DNA of 64,000 nt from Sphingomonas sp. Leaf20 (GCF_001421535.1 NZ_LMKN01000001.1:1116001-1180000); one strand, 5' to 3'. Positions 32,926 to 42,343 are shown, numbered from the stretch's first letter. Program-made: numbers and translations. Notes: generated by a model from the sequence alone, not told the origin.

Positions 32926-33383
32926 GCTTCCCCCTGCCAGACAAGGCGTTCGTAGATGTCAGTCCATGCGCGTGGCTGGCGACGCGGCCGGCCGTTGGGG
33001 GCGATCAAGGCCGCCACCACGTCCGCCTCTGCCAAGACAACCCCGCCGCACATGACTCGTTGATGAATGGCCACGCTGGCCGCGCGGACCTGCGTGATCC
33101 GCGAGACGATCACCAGCGCGTCGTCGAGCCGCGCGGGCGCGGCATAGCGGATGTTGAGACTGGCGATCGCATAGGACCCCTCGGCCGCGTCGAACGCGGC
33201 GCGCTGGTCGATCCCGCCGACGCGCAGCATGTCCGACCGCGCGCGTTCCATGTAGCGCAGATAGTTGGCGTGATAGACGACGCCCGACAGGTCGGTGTCC
33301 TCGAAATACACGCGCAGCGCGAACCGGTGCTCGCGCCCCGCAAAGCGCCCTCCCGCCGGTTGATCCTGGTCTGCGTCCGCCAT
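32922..33383 (-). CDS. ybgC: YbgC-type acyl-CoA thioesterase
   Basis: A hot-dog fold thioesterase that begins most tol-pal operons. The family motif with the catalytic Asp is YFEDTDLSGVVYHANYLRYMERARS. Later segments IRYAAPARLDDALVI and the C-terminal Arg-rich tail fit. The start at 33383 gives 153 aa with a GGGA close upstream; ATG at 33407 would add eight residues. The stop overlaps the tolQ start (ATGA). Confidence 0.93.
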   Translation of the reverse strand: MADADQDQPAGGRFAGREHRFALRVYFEDTDLSGVVYHANYLRYMERARSDMLRVGGIDQRAAFDAAEGSYAIASLNIRYAAPARLDDALVIVSRITQVRAASVAIHQRVMCGGVVLAEADVVAALIAPNGRPRRQPRAWTDIYERLVWQGEA

Positions 33384-33489
33384 TCCCGCGGCTGTTAACC
33401 CAACCATCGCCGCGAAGAAAGCGCTCGCGCGACACGCCCGTCATTTGGCCGTCGGTCGGTCCGGGGAATCGCAGCCACGCCGCAGCGGC

Positions 33490-33520
33490 GATCGGGGTCG
33501 AGCGTGGTCGCGCCCCGATC
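33490..33520 (-). terminator. Possible terminator hairpin after the lipoprotein gene
   Basis: GATCGGGG and CCCCGATC pair around a 15-base loop, 15-45 bp past the lipoprotein stop. No U-run follows, so termination is uncertain. Confidence 0.35.
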
Positions 33521-33534
33521 GGGGAATCACCCAG

Positions 33535-34353
33535 TTATTGAAAGACGCTGGGATCGAGCTGCAGCTGCGGACGCGGCGCAGGCGACGCGACGGGCAATGG
33601 CGGCTGCGAGACCGGCTTCAACTGCGCCTGCAACCCGCTCGCGGGATAGGACACCGGCGTCGCGCGCGGGGCCGGCGTCATGCCGGCCGGCGCGACGGGA
33701 ACCGCGCCGTTGCTCGCGAACACCACGCGCTGCGTCGTCAGCGGCTGCGTCGCGGTGCCGCGCCACGCGTCGAACGCGCGATAGAAATCGGTGAAGGGCT
33801 GCTCGAGCATCGGCAGCCGCGTCGCCGCAAAGCTCGCGAGCATCGGCCCCGGCACGCTCGCGCCCTCCGCGAGCACGCGCCCCGCCGCCTGGCAGAACGC
33901 ATCGCGCGACGGCGACTGGGAGAAGAAATTGTACAGCCGCGTCATCGAATCGTCGTAGCGATCCTGCCAGTCGCCGCCGCCCGCGCGATATTCCGCCGAA
34001 TAGGTCGCCTCGGCCTTCGCCAGCACGGGCTTCTGCGCGGCGAGCATCGCGTTATACCCCGCGACGATCACCGCCTCGTCCGCCCCCCGACACGCCAGCG
34101 CGGCGACGTTGAGCGCGGCGCGCAGATGCCAGATCTTCGCCGATTCGGTCAGGTTGCGGTTCGGCGTCGGATAGGTGCCGTCGGCGAGCACCGCGGGGAT
34201 CTTCATGCCCGGAAACGCACCCTTGGGGAGCGGCGCTGCGACCGGCACCGGCGCGACCGGCGTCGGCGCGGGCGCTGCGACCTCGACGGGTTTCGACGCG
34301 CACCCGGCGAGCAGGGCTGCGGTCACGGCTACCATCGCAAACTGACGCTTCAT
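33535..34353 (-). CDS. Exported lipoprotein of unknown function
   Basis: A 272-residue protein with a clear lipoprotein signal (MVAVTAALLAGC; Cys18). A Pro/Val/Ala-rich linker runs to about residue 45. The middle is mainly helical with NRNLTESAKIWHLRAALNVAALACRGADEAVIVAGYNAML and GDWQDRYDDSMTRLYNFFSQSP, holding two or three cysteines. A Pro-rich tail ends the protein. It lies upstream of ybgC on the same strand with 151 bp between. I do not recognise the family; similar lipoproteins occur in sphingomonads. Confidence 0.85.
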   Translation of the reverse strand: MKRQFAMVAVTAALLAGCASKPVEVAAPAPTPVAPVPVAAPLPKGAFPGMKIPAVLADGTYPTPNRNLTESAKIWHLRAALNVAALACRGADEAVIVAGYNAMLAAQKPVLAKAEATYSAEYRAGGGDWQDRYDDSMTRLYNFFSQSPSRDAFCQAAGRVLAEGASVPGPMLASFAATRLPMLEQPFTDFYRAFDAWRGTATQPLTTQRVVFASNGAVPVAPAGMTPAPRATPVSYPASGLQAQLKPVSQPPLPVASPAPRPQLQLDPSVFQ

Positions 34354-34508
34354 CGACTCAAGTCCTCGCTGTCCCCCGACAGATTCAGAACTGCCCCGAT
34401 AAGGTTAACACGGTATAAACCCCGCGCACGCCCGCAACCCGAATGCGACGAATGGCATGATCGCAGCGGGTTATTGCAACAAATACCCCCCGGACCGCGT
34501 ACCCGCCG

Positions 34509-35528
34509 TCAGGCCGCGCGCGCCTCCAGCGCCGACGCCGCCTGTGCCATCAGCTCGGCGATGATGTCCGCGACCGGCTCTTCCTTGGTGACCATGCCGA
34601 CCGACTGGCCCGCCATCACCGATCCATGCTCGACATCGCCGTCGACCACCGCGCGGCGCAGCGCGCCTGCCCAGTAATGTTCGATCTGCAACTGCGCCTC
34701 GCCCATCGCCACGCGCCCCTCGTCGAGATGCCCCGCAACCTCGCGCTGCTTGGCCGAGAACAGCTCGCCCGCCGCATTCTTCAGCGCGCGCACCGGGATC
34801 ACCGGCAGCCGCGCGTCGAGCTGGACGCTGGCGATCGCATCGCGCGCCGAGGCACGAATGAACGCCTTCTTGAAATTGGCATGCGCGATTGATTCGGTCC
34901 CGCAGACGAACCGCGTGCCGAGCTGTACGCCCGCCGCACCCATGTCGAGATAGCCCGCAATCGCCTCGCCGCGACCGATCCCGCCCGCGACGAACACCGG
35001 CACCAGCTCGGCGATCTCGGGCAGCATCTCCTGCGCCAGCACGCTCGTCGACACCGGGCCGATATGCCCGCCGGCCTCCATCCCCTCGATCACCAGCGCG
35101 TCGACGCCGCTACGGATCAGCTTCTTGGCCAGCGCCAGCGTCGGTGCGAAACAGATGACCTTTGCGCCGCCCGCCTTGATCGCCTCGAGGCTGCCCTTGG
35201 GCGGCAATCCGCCCGCCAGCACGACATGGCCGACCTTGTGCCGCGTGCACACCGCGATCAGCTCGACCAGGTCGGGATGCATCGTGATCAGGTTCACGCC
35301 GAACGGCTTGTCCGTCATCGCCTGCGTCGCGGCGATCTCGGCATCGAGCAACGCGGGCGTCATCGCCCCGCACGCGATCACCCCGAACCCGCCCGCATTC
35401 GAGATCGCGGAGACGAGATTGCGCTCGCTCACCCACGACATCGCCCCGCCAAGGATCGCGACCTCCGACCCGAGGAATGCGGCGCCACGCGCCATCCGGC
35501 GTTGCAGCCGCTCAGTACCGATCGTCAT
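34509..35528 (-). CDS. NMO/FabK-like FMN flavoenzyme
   Basis: A 339-residue TIM-barrel flavoprotein of the nitronate monooxygenase / enoyl-ACP reductase II group. Visible features are AILGGAMSWVSERNLVSAISNAGGFGVIACG at the N-terminus, GVNLITMHPDL, IEGMEAGGHIG and the phosphate-binding VFVAGGIGRGEAIAGYLDMGAAGVQLGTRFV. The exact substrate is unclear; nitronate oxidation and fatty acid elongation are both possible. The ATG at 35528 is chosen because the upstream frame runs into a family E repeat. The gene lies between the lipoprotein gene and lysC. Confidence 0.88.
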   Translation of the reverse strand: MTIGTERLQRRMARGAAFLGSEVAILGGAMSWVSERNLVSAISNAGGFGVIACGAMTPALLDAEIAATQAMTDKPFGVNLITMHPDLVELIAVCTRHKVGHVVLAGGLPPKGSLEAIKAGGAKVICFAPTLALAKKLIRSGVDALVIEGMEAGGHIGPVSTSVLAQEMLPEIAELVPVFVAGGIGRGEAIAGYLDMGAAGVQLGTRFVCGTESIAHANFKKAFIRASARDAIASVQLDARLPVIPVRALKNAAGELFSAKQREVAGHLDEGRVAMGEAQLQIEHYWAGALRRAVVDGDVEHGSVMAGQSVGMVTKEEPVADIIAELMAQAASALEARAA

Positions 35529-35555
35529 GCATACATTCCCGTCGCGATTACAGTC

Positions 35556-35700
35556 GTCATCCCAGCAACCGCCGGGATCTCCCCGTGATAGCATGCGCGC
35601 TCGCTGCCACCACACCCGTCATCCCAGCGAAAGCTGGGATCTCCCCGTGATAGCGCCCGTCCTCGCCCCACGAGACCCCAGCTTTCGCTGGGGTGACGGC
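35556..35700. repeat. Family E repeats (GTCATCCCAGCGAAAGCTGGGAT type)
   Basis: Two direct copies and one inverted copy of a palindromic unit, each with GATCTCCCCGTGATAGC or related sequence attached. It lies upstream of the flavoenzyme gene and downstream of lysC; the GAAA loop resembles family A in design. Confidence 0.85.
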
Positions 35701-35749
35701 GCGGTCGTAACGGCGTTGGTAGCCACGACGTCACCGACGGCGCCCAGAC

Positions 35750-37003
35750 TCAAGCCGCATCCTCGGCGTCGAGCCCGTAAGCCGTGTGCAGCACGCGCAC
35801 CGCCAGCTCGGTATAATCCTCTTCGATCAGCACGCTGACCTTGATCTCCGACGTCGCGATCGCCTGGATGTTGATCCCGCGTTCGCCGAGCGTCGTGAAC
35901 ATCGTCGAGGCGACACCCGCATGGCTGCGCATCCCGACGCCGACCACCGACACCTTGGCGACGCGCGTGTCGTGGACGAGGCTCGCGAAACCGATCGCGT
36001 CTTTCGCCTTGTCGAGCACGTCGAGCGTGCGCGCCAGATCCGCCGAGGGCACGGTGAACGTCACGTCGGTCGACCCCGTCGAATGCGCGACGTTCTGGAC
36101 GATCATGTCGACGTTGATCCCCGCATCGGCGAGCGGCGCGAAGATCGCCGCGACCGATCCCGGGCGATCGCTGACCTGCGTCAGCGTGATCTTCGCCTCG
36201 TTCTTGTCATGCGCGATGCCGGTGATGAGCTGGCGTTCCATATCGTCGATTTCCTCTTCGCCCACGATCAGCGTGCCGCGGTGTCCGTCACTGGTATCGC
36301 CATCCTCGAACGAGGACAGCACGCGCACGCGCACATTCTCTTTCATTGCCAGGCCGACAGACCGCGTCTGCAGCACCTTGGCGCCGACGCTGGCGAGTTC
36401 CAGCATCTCCTCATACGTCACCTTGCCGAGTTTCCGGGCCCGCGGCACGATCCTGGGATCGGTGGTGTAGACGCCGTCGACATCGGTATAGATGTCGCAG
36501 CGATCGGCCTTCATCGCCGCCGCCATCGCGACCGCCGACGTATCCGACCCGCCGCGCCCCAGCGTCGTGACGCGCTGGCCTTCCGCGACGCCCTGGAATC
36601 CCGGGATCACCGCGACGACACCGTCCGCCAGACTCGCATCAAGCGCGACCGTGTCGATCTCGCCGATCCGGGCCGAGCCATGCGCGTCCGACGTGTTGAT
36701 CGGCAGCTGCCACCCGAGCCAGCTGCGCGCCTTGCAGCCAGCCGCCTGCAACGCGATCGCGAGCAGCCCGCTCGTGATCTGCTCGCCCGCCGAGACGACA
36801 ACGTCATATTCCTTCGCATCGTACAGCGACGACGCCTCGCGGCAGAAGCCGACCAGCCGGTCGGTCTCGCCCGCCATCGCGGAGACGACGACCGCGACCT
36901 CGTTGCCCGCATCGACCTCGCGCTTCACGCGCGCCGCGACGTTGCGGATACGTTCGATCCCGGCCATCGACGTCCCGCCGAATTTCATCACGATACGGGC
37001 CAT
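35750..37003 (-). CDS. lysC: Aspartate kinase
   Basis: Phosphorylates aspartate as the first step toward lysine, threonine, methionine and diaminopimelate. The kinase signature KFGGTSMAG lies at residues 7-15, with VVVSAMAGETDRLVG and FTEVDGV-type segment IYTDVDGVYTTDPRIVP. Two ACT regulatory domains follow from about residue 265 (TLTQVSDRPGSVAAIFAPLAD and VSVVGVGMRSHAGVASTMF), so feedback inhibition by end products is likely. 417 aa is normal. It is divergent from ubiG with 52 bp between. Confidence 0.96.
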   Translation of the reverse strand: MARIVMKFGGTSMAGIERIRNVAARVKREVDAGNEVAVVVSAMAGETDRLVGFCREASSLYDAKEYDVVVSAGEQITSGLLAIALQAAGCKARSWLGWQLPINTSDAHGSARIGEIDTVALDASLADGVVAVIPGFQGVAEGQRVTTLGRGGSDTSAVAMAAAMKADRCDIYTDVDGVYTTDPRIVPRARKLGKVTYEEMLELASVGAKVLQTRSVGLAMKENVRVRVLSSFEDGDTSDGHRGTLIVGEEEIDDMERQLITGIAHDKNEAKITLTQVSDRPGSVAAIFAPLADAGINVDMIVQNVAHSTGSTDVTFTVPSADLARTLDVLDKAKDAIGFASLVHDTRVAKVSVVGVGMRSHAGVASTMFTTLGERGINIQAIATSEIKVSVLIEEDYTELAVRVLHTAYGLDAEDAA

Positions 37004-37055
37004 GGGCAGCGTAAATCCCTTTGGGTCGAAGCGGCGGCCCTGATAGGTAGCGCGC

Positions 37056-37796
37056 ATGATACTGGCAAGTGACCGCAACGTAAGCGCAACAATCGATCCG
37101 AAGGAAGCCGCGCATTTCGGCACGATGGCGGCCGACTGGTGGAACCCGAAGGGCTCGTCCGCACCGCTCCACCAGCTTAATCCGCCCCGCCTGCGCTACA
37201 TCCGCGACCAGGTCGACGCGCACTGGCACGGCGACGGCGCGGGCTTCACCCCGCTCGCGGGCCGGACCGCGCTCGACGTCGGCTGCGGCGCGGGGCTGCT
37301 CTGCGAACCGCTCGCGCGGCTCGGCGCCAGCGTGACGGGTATCGACGCCGCGCCCGAAAATATCGCCGCGGCGGAGATCCATGCGGCGCAGAGCGGGCTC
37401 GCGATCGACTATCGCGCTGGCGGCGTCGAGGGGCTCGACGGCCGGTTCGATCTCGTCACCAGCCTCGAGGTGATCGAGCATGTCAGCGACCCTGCAGGCT
37501 TCGTCCGCGGCCTCGCGCGCGTGCTGGCAGAGGGCGGCCTGCTGATCCTGTCGACCCCCAACCGCACGCCGCTGTCGCGGCTCGCGATGATCACGATCGC
37601 GGAAGGCACCGGCCGCATCCCGCGCGGCACGCACGACTGGAACAAGTTCCTCACCCCCGACGAACTGACCGCCTTGCTGCGCGACGCCGGCCTGCGCGTC
37701 ATCGACACGCGCGGGCTCGGCTTCTCACCGGCGACCGGGTTCACGCTCAGCGATTCGACCAGCCTCGACTATTTCCTGACCGCGGTAAAAGCCTGA
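37056..37796 (+). CDS. ubiG: Ubiquinone biosynthesis O-methyltransferase
   Basis: A 246-residue SAM-dependent enzyme doing both O-methylations in ubiquinone synthesis. The start of the family is visible as HFGTMAADWWNPKGSSAPLHQLNPPRLRYIRD. The SAM motif is ALDVGCGAGLLCEPLARLGASVTGID, followed by TSLEVIEHVSDP and the HDWNKFLTPDEL segment. It is the only quinone gene in the window. It is followed by a family D and a family F repeat. Confidence 0.96.
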   Translation: MILASDRNVSATIDPKEAAHFGTMAADWWNPKGSSAPLHQLNPPRLRYIRDQVDAHWHGDGAGFTPLAGRTALDVGCGAGLLCEPLARLGASVTGIDAAPENIAAAEIHAAQSGLAIDYRAGGVEGLDGRFDLVTSLEVIEHVSDPAGFVRGLARVLAEGGLLILSTPNRTPLSRLAMITIAEGTGRIPRGTHDWNKFLTPDELTALLRDAGLRVIDTRGLGFSPATGFTLSDSTSLDYFLTAVKA

Positions 37797-37813
37797 GCCG
37801 TCTCTCCCCCACA

Positions 37814-38003
37814 CCACCCCGGCGAAGGCCGGGGCCCAATTGGGAAGGCCGGGGTAACGCAGCGCTGAACCCGGCCATGACCGTCCCCCAATTGGGCCCC
37901 GGCCTCCGCCGGGGTGGGACCGAATAATGGAGCATAGCCCTCCCCACCCCCATTCGCTCGCGAAGGCGGGTGCCCAGACTGGACACCCGCCTTCGCGGGT
38001 GAA
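37814..38003. repeat. Family D element followed by family F element
   Basis: D: 37814-37917, arms CCACCCCGGCGAAGGCC and its mirror. F: 37957-38003, CGAAGGCGGGTGCCCAG and its mirror. The last bases of F (GCGGGTGA) include the likely GTG start of the next gene. Confidence 0.85.
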
Positions 38004-39495
38004 CATCCTGTGGCTCGCGGCGCTGGCGATCCTCTACGTCACGCTCGCGCTCCTCCGCCCCGTCGACCATGACGAGAGCCAGTATGTCGCCGCGACCGTC
38101 CTCACCGCGCACGGGCTGCTCCCCTATCGCGACTTCGCCTATCTCCAGACCCCGCTCCAGCCCGTCCTCTTCGCGCCGATCGCGCTGTTCGCCGGCACGC
38201 TGACCTGGCCCGCCCTCCGCCTGACCAACGCGCTGCTCGGTCTCGCGGCCGTAGCGTTCGTCCACGCCGCCGCGCGCCGCGCCGGCGCGAGCCCGGCCAT
38301 CGCCCGCACCTGCGCCGCGTTGTTCGCGACCACCGACATCCTGCTCTTCAGCATCGGCACCGCGCGCAACGACGCGCTCCCCGCCGCCTGCCTCGCCGCC
38401 GCGCTCTGGCTGATCGCGCGTTCCGGCCACGACCGGCGCACCGCGCTCGCGATCGGCCTGCTGCTCGCCGCAGCGACCGCCGCGAAGATCTCCTACGCCT
38501 TCCCCGCCGCCGCCTACGGCCTCTACGCGCTCGCCCGTCCGCCCCACCGCCCCTGGCTCGTCGCGCTCGGCGCGCTCCCGGTCGCCGCGTTCGTCACCTG
38601 GACCGTCACGCTCTCGCCCGAGGGCTTCCTGTTCGGCACCATTCATTTCCCCGCAGCGGCACCCGCAGAATTCTACGCCGACCGCCCCTGGAAACTCTCG
38701 CTCGCCGCCAAGCTCGTCGACACGCTCAAGTTCATGGCGCTTGGCGCAGCGCTGCCCGCCGCCCTGTTCGCCGTGCGCGCCGCCATCCACCGCCGCCGCG
38801 CAGCGCCGTTCGATCTGCTCGCGTTCGCCGGGCTCGTCGCCGCGCTGCTGCCCGTGCCGACGTGGCGCCAGTATCTCCTGCCGATGCTCCCGCCGCTGTT
38901 CGTCGCGCTCGCCATCCTCTGGCAGGCCAGCCCCCCGGCGCGCGGCTGGCGGATCGCACTGGGGGTATTCGCGCTGCTCGGCCTGAGCCCGACGATCGCA
39001 GCGTTGCTCGAACCCGGCCGCCTCTCGCTCGCCAGCGCGCTCCGCGAAGGGGCGATCCTCAGGGCGACGCTCGACACACACCGCATCACCGGTCCGATCG
39101 CCACCTTGTCGCCCGAAATCCTGCCCGCGACCGGCCGCCTCCCCGATGCGCGCTTCGCCGCGGGCCCCTTCTATTTCCGCAGCCGCACGCTGCTCGACGA
39201 AGCTGCCGAGCGCCGCCTCCACGTCGTCGCGCGCGACAGGATGGACTTCGCCCCCGGCACCCCCATCCTGACCGGCGCGGAAAACGCCGCGACCGCGGGC
39301 GACCCCGCGCTCGACGCCGCGCTCGCTGCCGCGGGCGGCCGGGCCATTCCCGTCCCCGGCACGCGCTTCCGCCTCTATCTCACGCCGCCAGCCGCCGCTT
39401 CGCCGCCAGCAGCCCCGCATAATAGTCGACCAGTTCCACCGCATGCTCGCGGTCGGACCGGACATGCGCCGCCGCAACCACCGCCGCACGCCTGA
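37999..39495 (+). CDS. GT39-like membrane glycosyltransferase
   Basis: A polytopic glycosyltransferase of the ArnT/PMT style that transfers sugars from polyprenyl carriers. After the first membrane helix comes the acidic motif PVDHDESQYV, in the position of the catalytic DE pair of the GT39/GT83 clan. About ten hydrophobic segments follow (for example LLPYRDFAYLQTPLQPVLFAPIALF) and a soluble C-terminal part. The GTG at 37999 lies within a family F repeat; ATG 37927 would add 24 residues that are repeat-derived. The C-terminus overlaps the convergent GT4 gene by about 116 bp, so the last 38 residues are low in certainty. Confidence 0.75.
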   Translation: MNILWLAALAILYVTLALLRPVDHDESQYVAATVLTAHGLLPYRDFAYLQTPLQPVLFAPIALFAGTLTWPALRLTNALLGLAAVAFVHAAARRAGASPAIARTCAALFATTDILLFSIGTARNDALPAACLAAALWLIARSGHDRRTALAIGLLLAAATAAKISYAFPAAAYGLYALARPPHRPWLVALGALPVAAFVTWTVTLSPEGFLFGTIHFPAAAPAEFYADRPWKLSLAAKLVDTLKFMALGAALPAALFAVRAAIHRRRAAPFDLLAFAGLVAALLPVPTWRQYLLPMLPPLFVALAILWQASPPARGWRIALGVFALLGLSPTIAALLEPGRLSLASALREGAILRATLDTHRITGPIATLSPEILPATGRLPDARFAAGPFYFRSRTLLDEAAERRLHVVARDRMDFAPGTPILTGAENAATAGDPALDAALAAAGGRAIPVPGTRFRLYLTPPAAASPPAAPHNSRPVPPHARGRTGHAPPQPPPHA

Positions 39496-40570
39496 GCATC
39501 GCCCGGTCGCACGCATGGAGCCGCGCGATCGCCTCCGCCGCGGACACCGCATCGCGCGCCGCATACAGCGCACTCGCGCGAGCGTCGGCGACCTCCGCGC
39601 AGCCCCCCGTATCGGGCACGATCAGCGGCAGTCCCGACGCCATCGCCTCCGACGCGACCAGCCCGAACGGCTCGGCCTCCGACCCGTGGATCAGCGCGTC
39701 GCAGCTCGCCATGATCCGCGCCAGCCGCTCGCGGTCATAGACCGGCGCGAACATCCGCATGTGCGGCGATCCGCCGATCCGCCGCGCGATCGTCGCGCTC
39801 TGGCTGCCCGTGCCGAGCAGGATCAGCCCGATCGGCAGCGTGGTTCCCGCGCGCGCGACAGCGTCGACGACCAGCGGCCACCGCTTCTCGCCGTGGTGCC
39901 GCCCCAGTCCCAGCAACAGCATCCCCTCGTCGGGCAGTCCGCATTGCCGGAGCAGCCGCCGCCGCAGATCCTCGTCGCGCAGCTCGGGCGAGAAATGCCC
40001 GCGCTCGATCCCCAGCGGCATCGCCGCATCGATCCGCACCCCGCGCGCGCGCAACCGTTTCTCGAGCGCCGGCCCGTTGGTGACGACCGTGTCGAACTTC
40101 GCGAGAAACCGCCCCATATAGCGGCTGTACCAGGCAAAGCCCTGCTCGATCCGCTCATGGCTCGCCAGGCCTGCGAACCAGCGCTGCGCATAGGCGGCGA
40201 TATTGTCGTTGTGCATGAAGAACGCCTTCAGCACGTCCCGCCCCGCCGGCGGCTGCCAGTCCCCGACGAACCAGGCGGGGCGCCACGGCGAACAGCATTC
40301 GACGACGTCGGGATCGAGCGCGTCGAGCACGCGGTGGATCGCCTCGCGGTCCCAGAACAGCCCGTAATTGCGGTCGAACGGCATCCCCGGCGACTTGAGA
40401 TAGATCACGCGCCCGCCGCCCGGCCGCTCTTCGACCCGGTCCTCGCGCCCTGGCGCGACGACGATCAGCTCGTGCCCCAGATCGGCGAGGATCCCCATCT
40501 TGCGATCGACATAGGTGCGAACCCCGCCACCCGTCGGCGAGTAGAATTCGTTGACGTCGACGATCCGCAT
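39380..40570 (-). CDS. GT4 family glycosyltransferase
   Basis: A 396-residue GT-B fold glycosyltransferase of family 4. N-terminal acceptor part: NEFYSPTGGGVRTYVDRKMGIL. The nucleotide-sugar part has LLGLGRHHGEKRWPLVVDAV, and the E-x7-E motif is SEAEPFGLVASEAMASGLP. It is probably involved in envelope polysaccharide or glycolipid synthesis. It is followed at a short distance upstream by the DUF2141 gene and membrane protein gene on the same strand, so a shared transcript 42090 to 39380 is plausible. Confidence 0.92.
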   Translation of the reverse strand: MRIVDVNEFYSPTGGGVRTYVDRKMGILADLGHELIVVAPGREDRVEERPGGGRVIYLKSPGMPFDRNYGLFWDREAIHRVLDALDPDVVECCSPWRPAWFVGDWQPPAGRDVLKAFFMHNDNIAAYAQRWFAGLASHERIEQGFAWYSRYMGRFLAKFDTVVTNGPALEKRLRARGVRIDAAMPLGIERGHFSPELRDEDLRRRLLRQCGLPDEGMLLLGLGRHHGEKRWPLVVDAVARAGTTLPIGLILLGTGSQSATIARRIGGSPHMRMFAPVYDRERLARIMASCDALIHGSEAEPFGLVASEAMASGLPLIVPDTGGCAEVADARASALYAARDAVSAAEAIARLHACDRAMLRRAAVVAAAHVRSDREHAVELVDYYAGLLAAKRRLAA

Positions 40571-40588
40571 GTCAGCCGCCCCACATCG

Positions 40589-41134
40589 TCAATCACCCGG
40601 GATCGGCGCGAACCCGCCAAGCCCGCGCAGATATTGCGCGCGGATCGCGACATGCGTCACGCCCGTCCCGACCTCGACCAGCGCCTGCTCGACCTTCGGC
40701 CGCGATCGGCCCAGCCTGTCGCCCTTGGCGAACCCTGCGCCATCCGACCAGAAGCTGAACTTGTTCTTGCCGTCGCGGTCGTGCGTGAACAGCAGCGCAT
40801 AGCGCCCGGGCCGCGGTACCGCGATGCACAGCACCGTCGGGCCGCTCGCGGGTGCCGCGACGCTGACGCGCCGGAACGTCTTGCCCGCGGCGATCAGGTC
40901 GCGGTCGTCATCGAGGAAATCGGCCTCGGTCGGCGGATAGAGCTCGAGCTTCAGATTGCCCTTTCGATCCTTCAGCCCGGTGATCGTCGCCTCGATCGCC
41001 GATCCGCCGCCGCGCTGGCACGCCGCCGCATCGCTGCCGAGCAGCTGTGCCTCCGCCGCGACCGGGATCATCGCCCCCAGCATGCCTCCCGCCAGCCCCA
41101 CGACCGTCACCGCCGCCATCCTGAACCGCATCAT
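40589..41134 (-). CDS. DUF2141 exported protein
   Basis: A 181-residue periplasmic protein with a signal peptide (about residues 1-29, ending AEAQ). DUF2141 features are IEATITGLKDRKGNLKLELYP, TVLCIAVPRPGRYALLFTHDRDGKNKFSF and the C-terminal GTGVTHVAIRAQYL. Function is unknown. The ATG overlaps the stop of the upstream membrane protein gene by 4 bp, so expression is coupled. A GT4 glycosyltransferase gene follows 18 bp downstream. Confidence 0.88.
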   Translation of the reverse strand: MMRFRMAAVTVVGLAGGMLGAMIPVAAEAQLLGSDAAACQRGGGSAIEATITGLKDRKGNLKLELYPPTEADFLDDDRDLIAAGKTFRRVSVAAPASGPTVLCIAVPRPGRYALLFTHDRDGKNKFSFWSDGAGFAKGDRLGRSRPKVEQALVEVGTGVTHVAIRAQYLRGLGGFAPIPGD

Positions 41135-42090
41135 CCGCGCGCCCTCGTCGCCACCGCATGCGCGCTGAATAGGATGATCAGCACGACATGCACCAGCAGC
41201 GTCAGCGCCGCGGTGAACGCGATCAGCTCGGACAGCGCCTGGTCCTGCCCGATCAGCAGGATCGCGAAATTGGCGAACAGCAGGTCCTTGTTCGGCACCA
41301 GCGGCAACCGCGACACGAGCAGCCGCCCCGCGGCGAGGAACAGCCACATCGCGATCGTCACGTCCGGCATCGCGAAATGCCACGCGAGCGCGATCAGCAG
41401 CGACCCGCACATCAGCCGGATGCAGTGGATCATGAACACCCACCACAAGGTCGCGCGCGGCAGCGAGAAGACGCGCCGCGAGAAGATCAGGAATGGCAAC
41501 GAGATCGCGAAGGTGATCCCTGCGGACCCCAGCACCGTCCGGAACATCTCGGGCGGCAACAGCTCGCGGCTCAGCGGCAGCGCGATCGCCACCATCGCCA
41601 GCGTGATGCCGTTGCCCGCGATCGCCGACAGGATCGTGACGTCCTTCACCGCGCCGAACGGCGACGCCACCATCTGCGCCTTCGCCCGCGCCCAGGCATA
41701 GAAATACGCGTCACCCGAATAGCCGAACACCACCTCGTTCGCGATCCGCTTCTTGATCAGCGCGACCAGCCCCGCGACGGGTATCCCCCAGAGTCGGCGG
41801 AAGATGACATAGTCCCCGGTCGGCGGCGACATGTAGAGCAGCGCGAAACACAGGTAGAATCGCGGATCGGACGGGACCGAGCGCGACAGGCCGGCCAGTC
41901 CGTTCCCAAACAGTTCGCGCGCCAGCCCGCCGATCATCGCGAGCGTCAGCACCGCGCCGATGATCGCGGGCCAGCGGCTGCGGAACGTCTTGAGCGGCTC
42001 GAGCCCGGCGATGTCCCCCCGCTCGGACTCCGCGCCGAGGATCATCTGGCCGCCGCCCCCGGAGGGAAAGCCCGTCATACGCGTACGCAT
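41131..42090 (-). CDS. Polytopic inner membrane protein, unidentified
   Basis: A 319-residue protein with about eight hydrophobic segments. The cytosolic N-terminus has ESERGDIAGLEPLKTFRSRW. Membrane helices include AIIGAVLTLAMIGGLARELF, FYLCFALLYMSPPTGDYVIF and AIAGNGITLAMVAIALPL. The spacing resembles UPF0104/flippase-type proteins associated with glycan or lipid export, but no diagnostic motif is visible. The ATG at 42090 has GAGG 9 bp upstream. It begins the 42090-39380 gene series with DUF2141 and the GT4 gene. Function is inferred only from neighbours. Confidence 0.85.
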   Translation of the reverse strand: MRTRMTGFPSGGGGQMILGAESERGDIAGLEPLKTFRSRWPAIIGAVLTLAMIGGLARELFGNGLAGLSRSVPSDPRFYLCFALLYMSPPTGDYVIFRRLWGIPVAGLVALIKKRIANEVVFGYSGDAYFYAWARAKAQMVASPFGAVKDVTILSAIAGNGITLAMVAIALPLSRELLPPEMFRTVLGSAGITFAISLPFLIFSRRVFSLPRATLWWVFMIHCIRLMCGSLLIALAWHFAMPDVTIAMWLFLAAGRLLVSRLPLVPNKDLLFANFAILLIGQDQALSELIAFTAALTLLVHVVLIILFSAHAVATRARG

Positions 42091-42343
42091 CGATCGATCC
42101 TCGACTTGACCCGCGCACCCGGCACACCCGGGCAGCCCACGCGGCGCCAATAGCCGCCCCGTCAGGCCGTTGCACGTGAAGATCGCGTCACCCGCCGCAC
42201 CCCGCCGTCATCCTGCCGAAAGTGGCTCGCGGGCGCACGGCGGCATAGCCCCGCAAGCCCTTGATCACGCCCGCGGACGCGGCAGGCGTTCGCCGAGCCC
42301 GCACGCTCTCGCCATTTCCCCCCGATCACGCCATCACGCGCCG

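Noticed and set aside
33445-34677. Plus-strand frame opposite the lipoprotein gene
   Set aside because: It is Arg-rich and opposite a gene with a clear lipoprotein signal.
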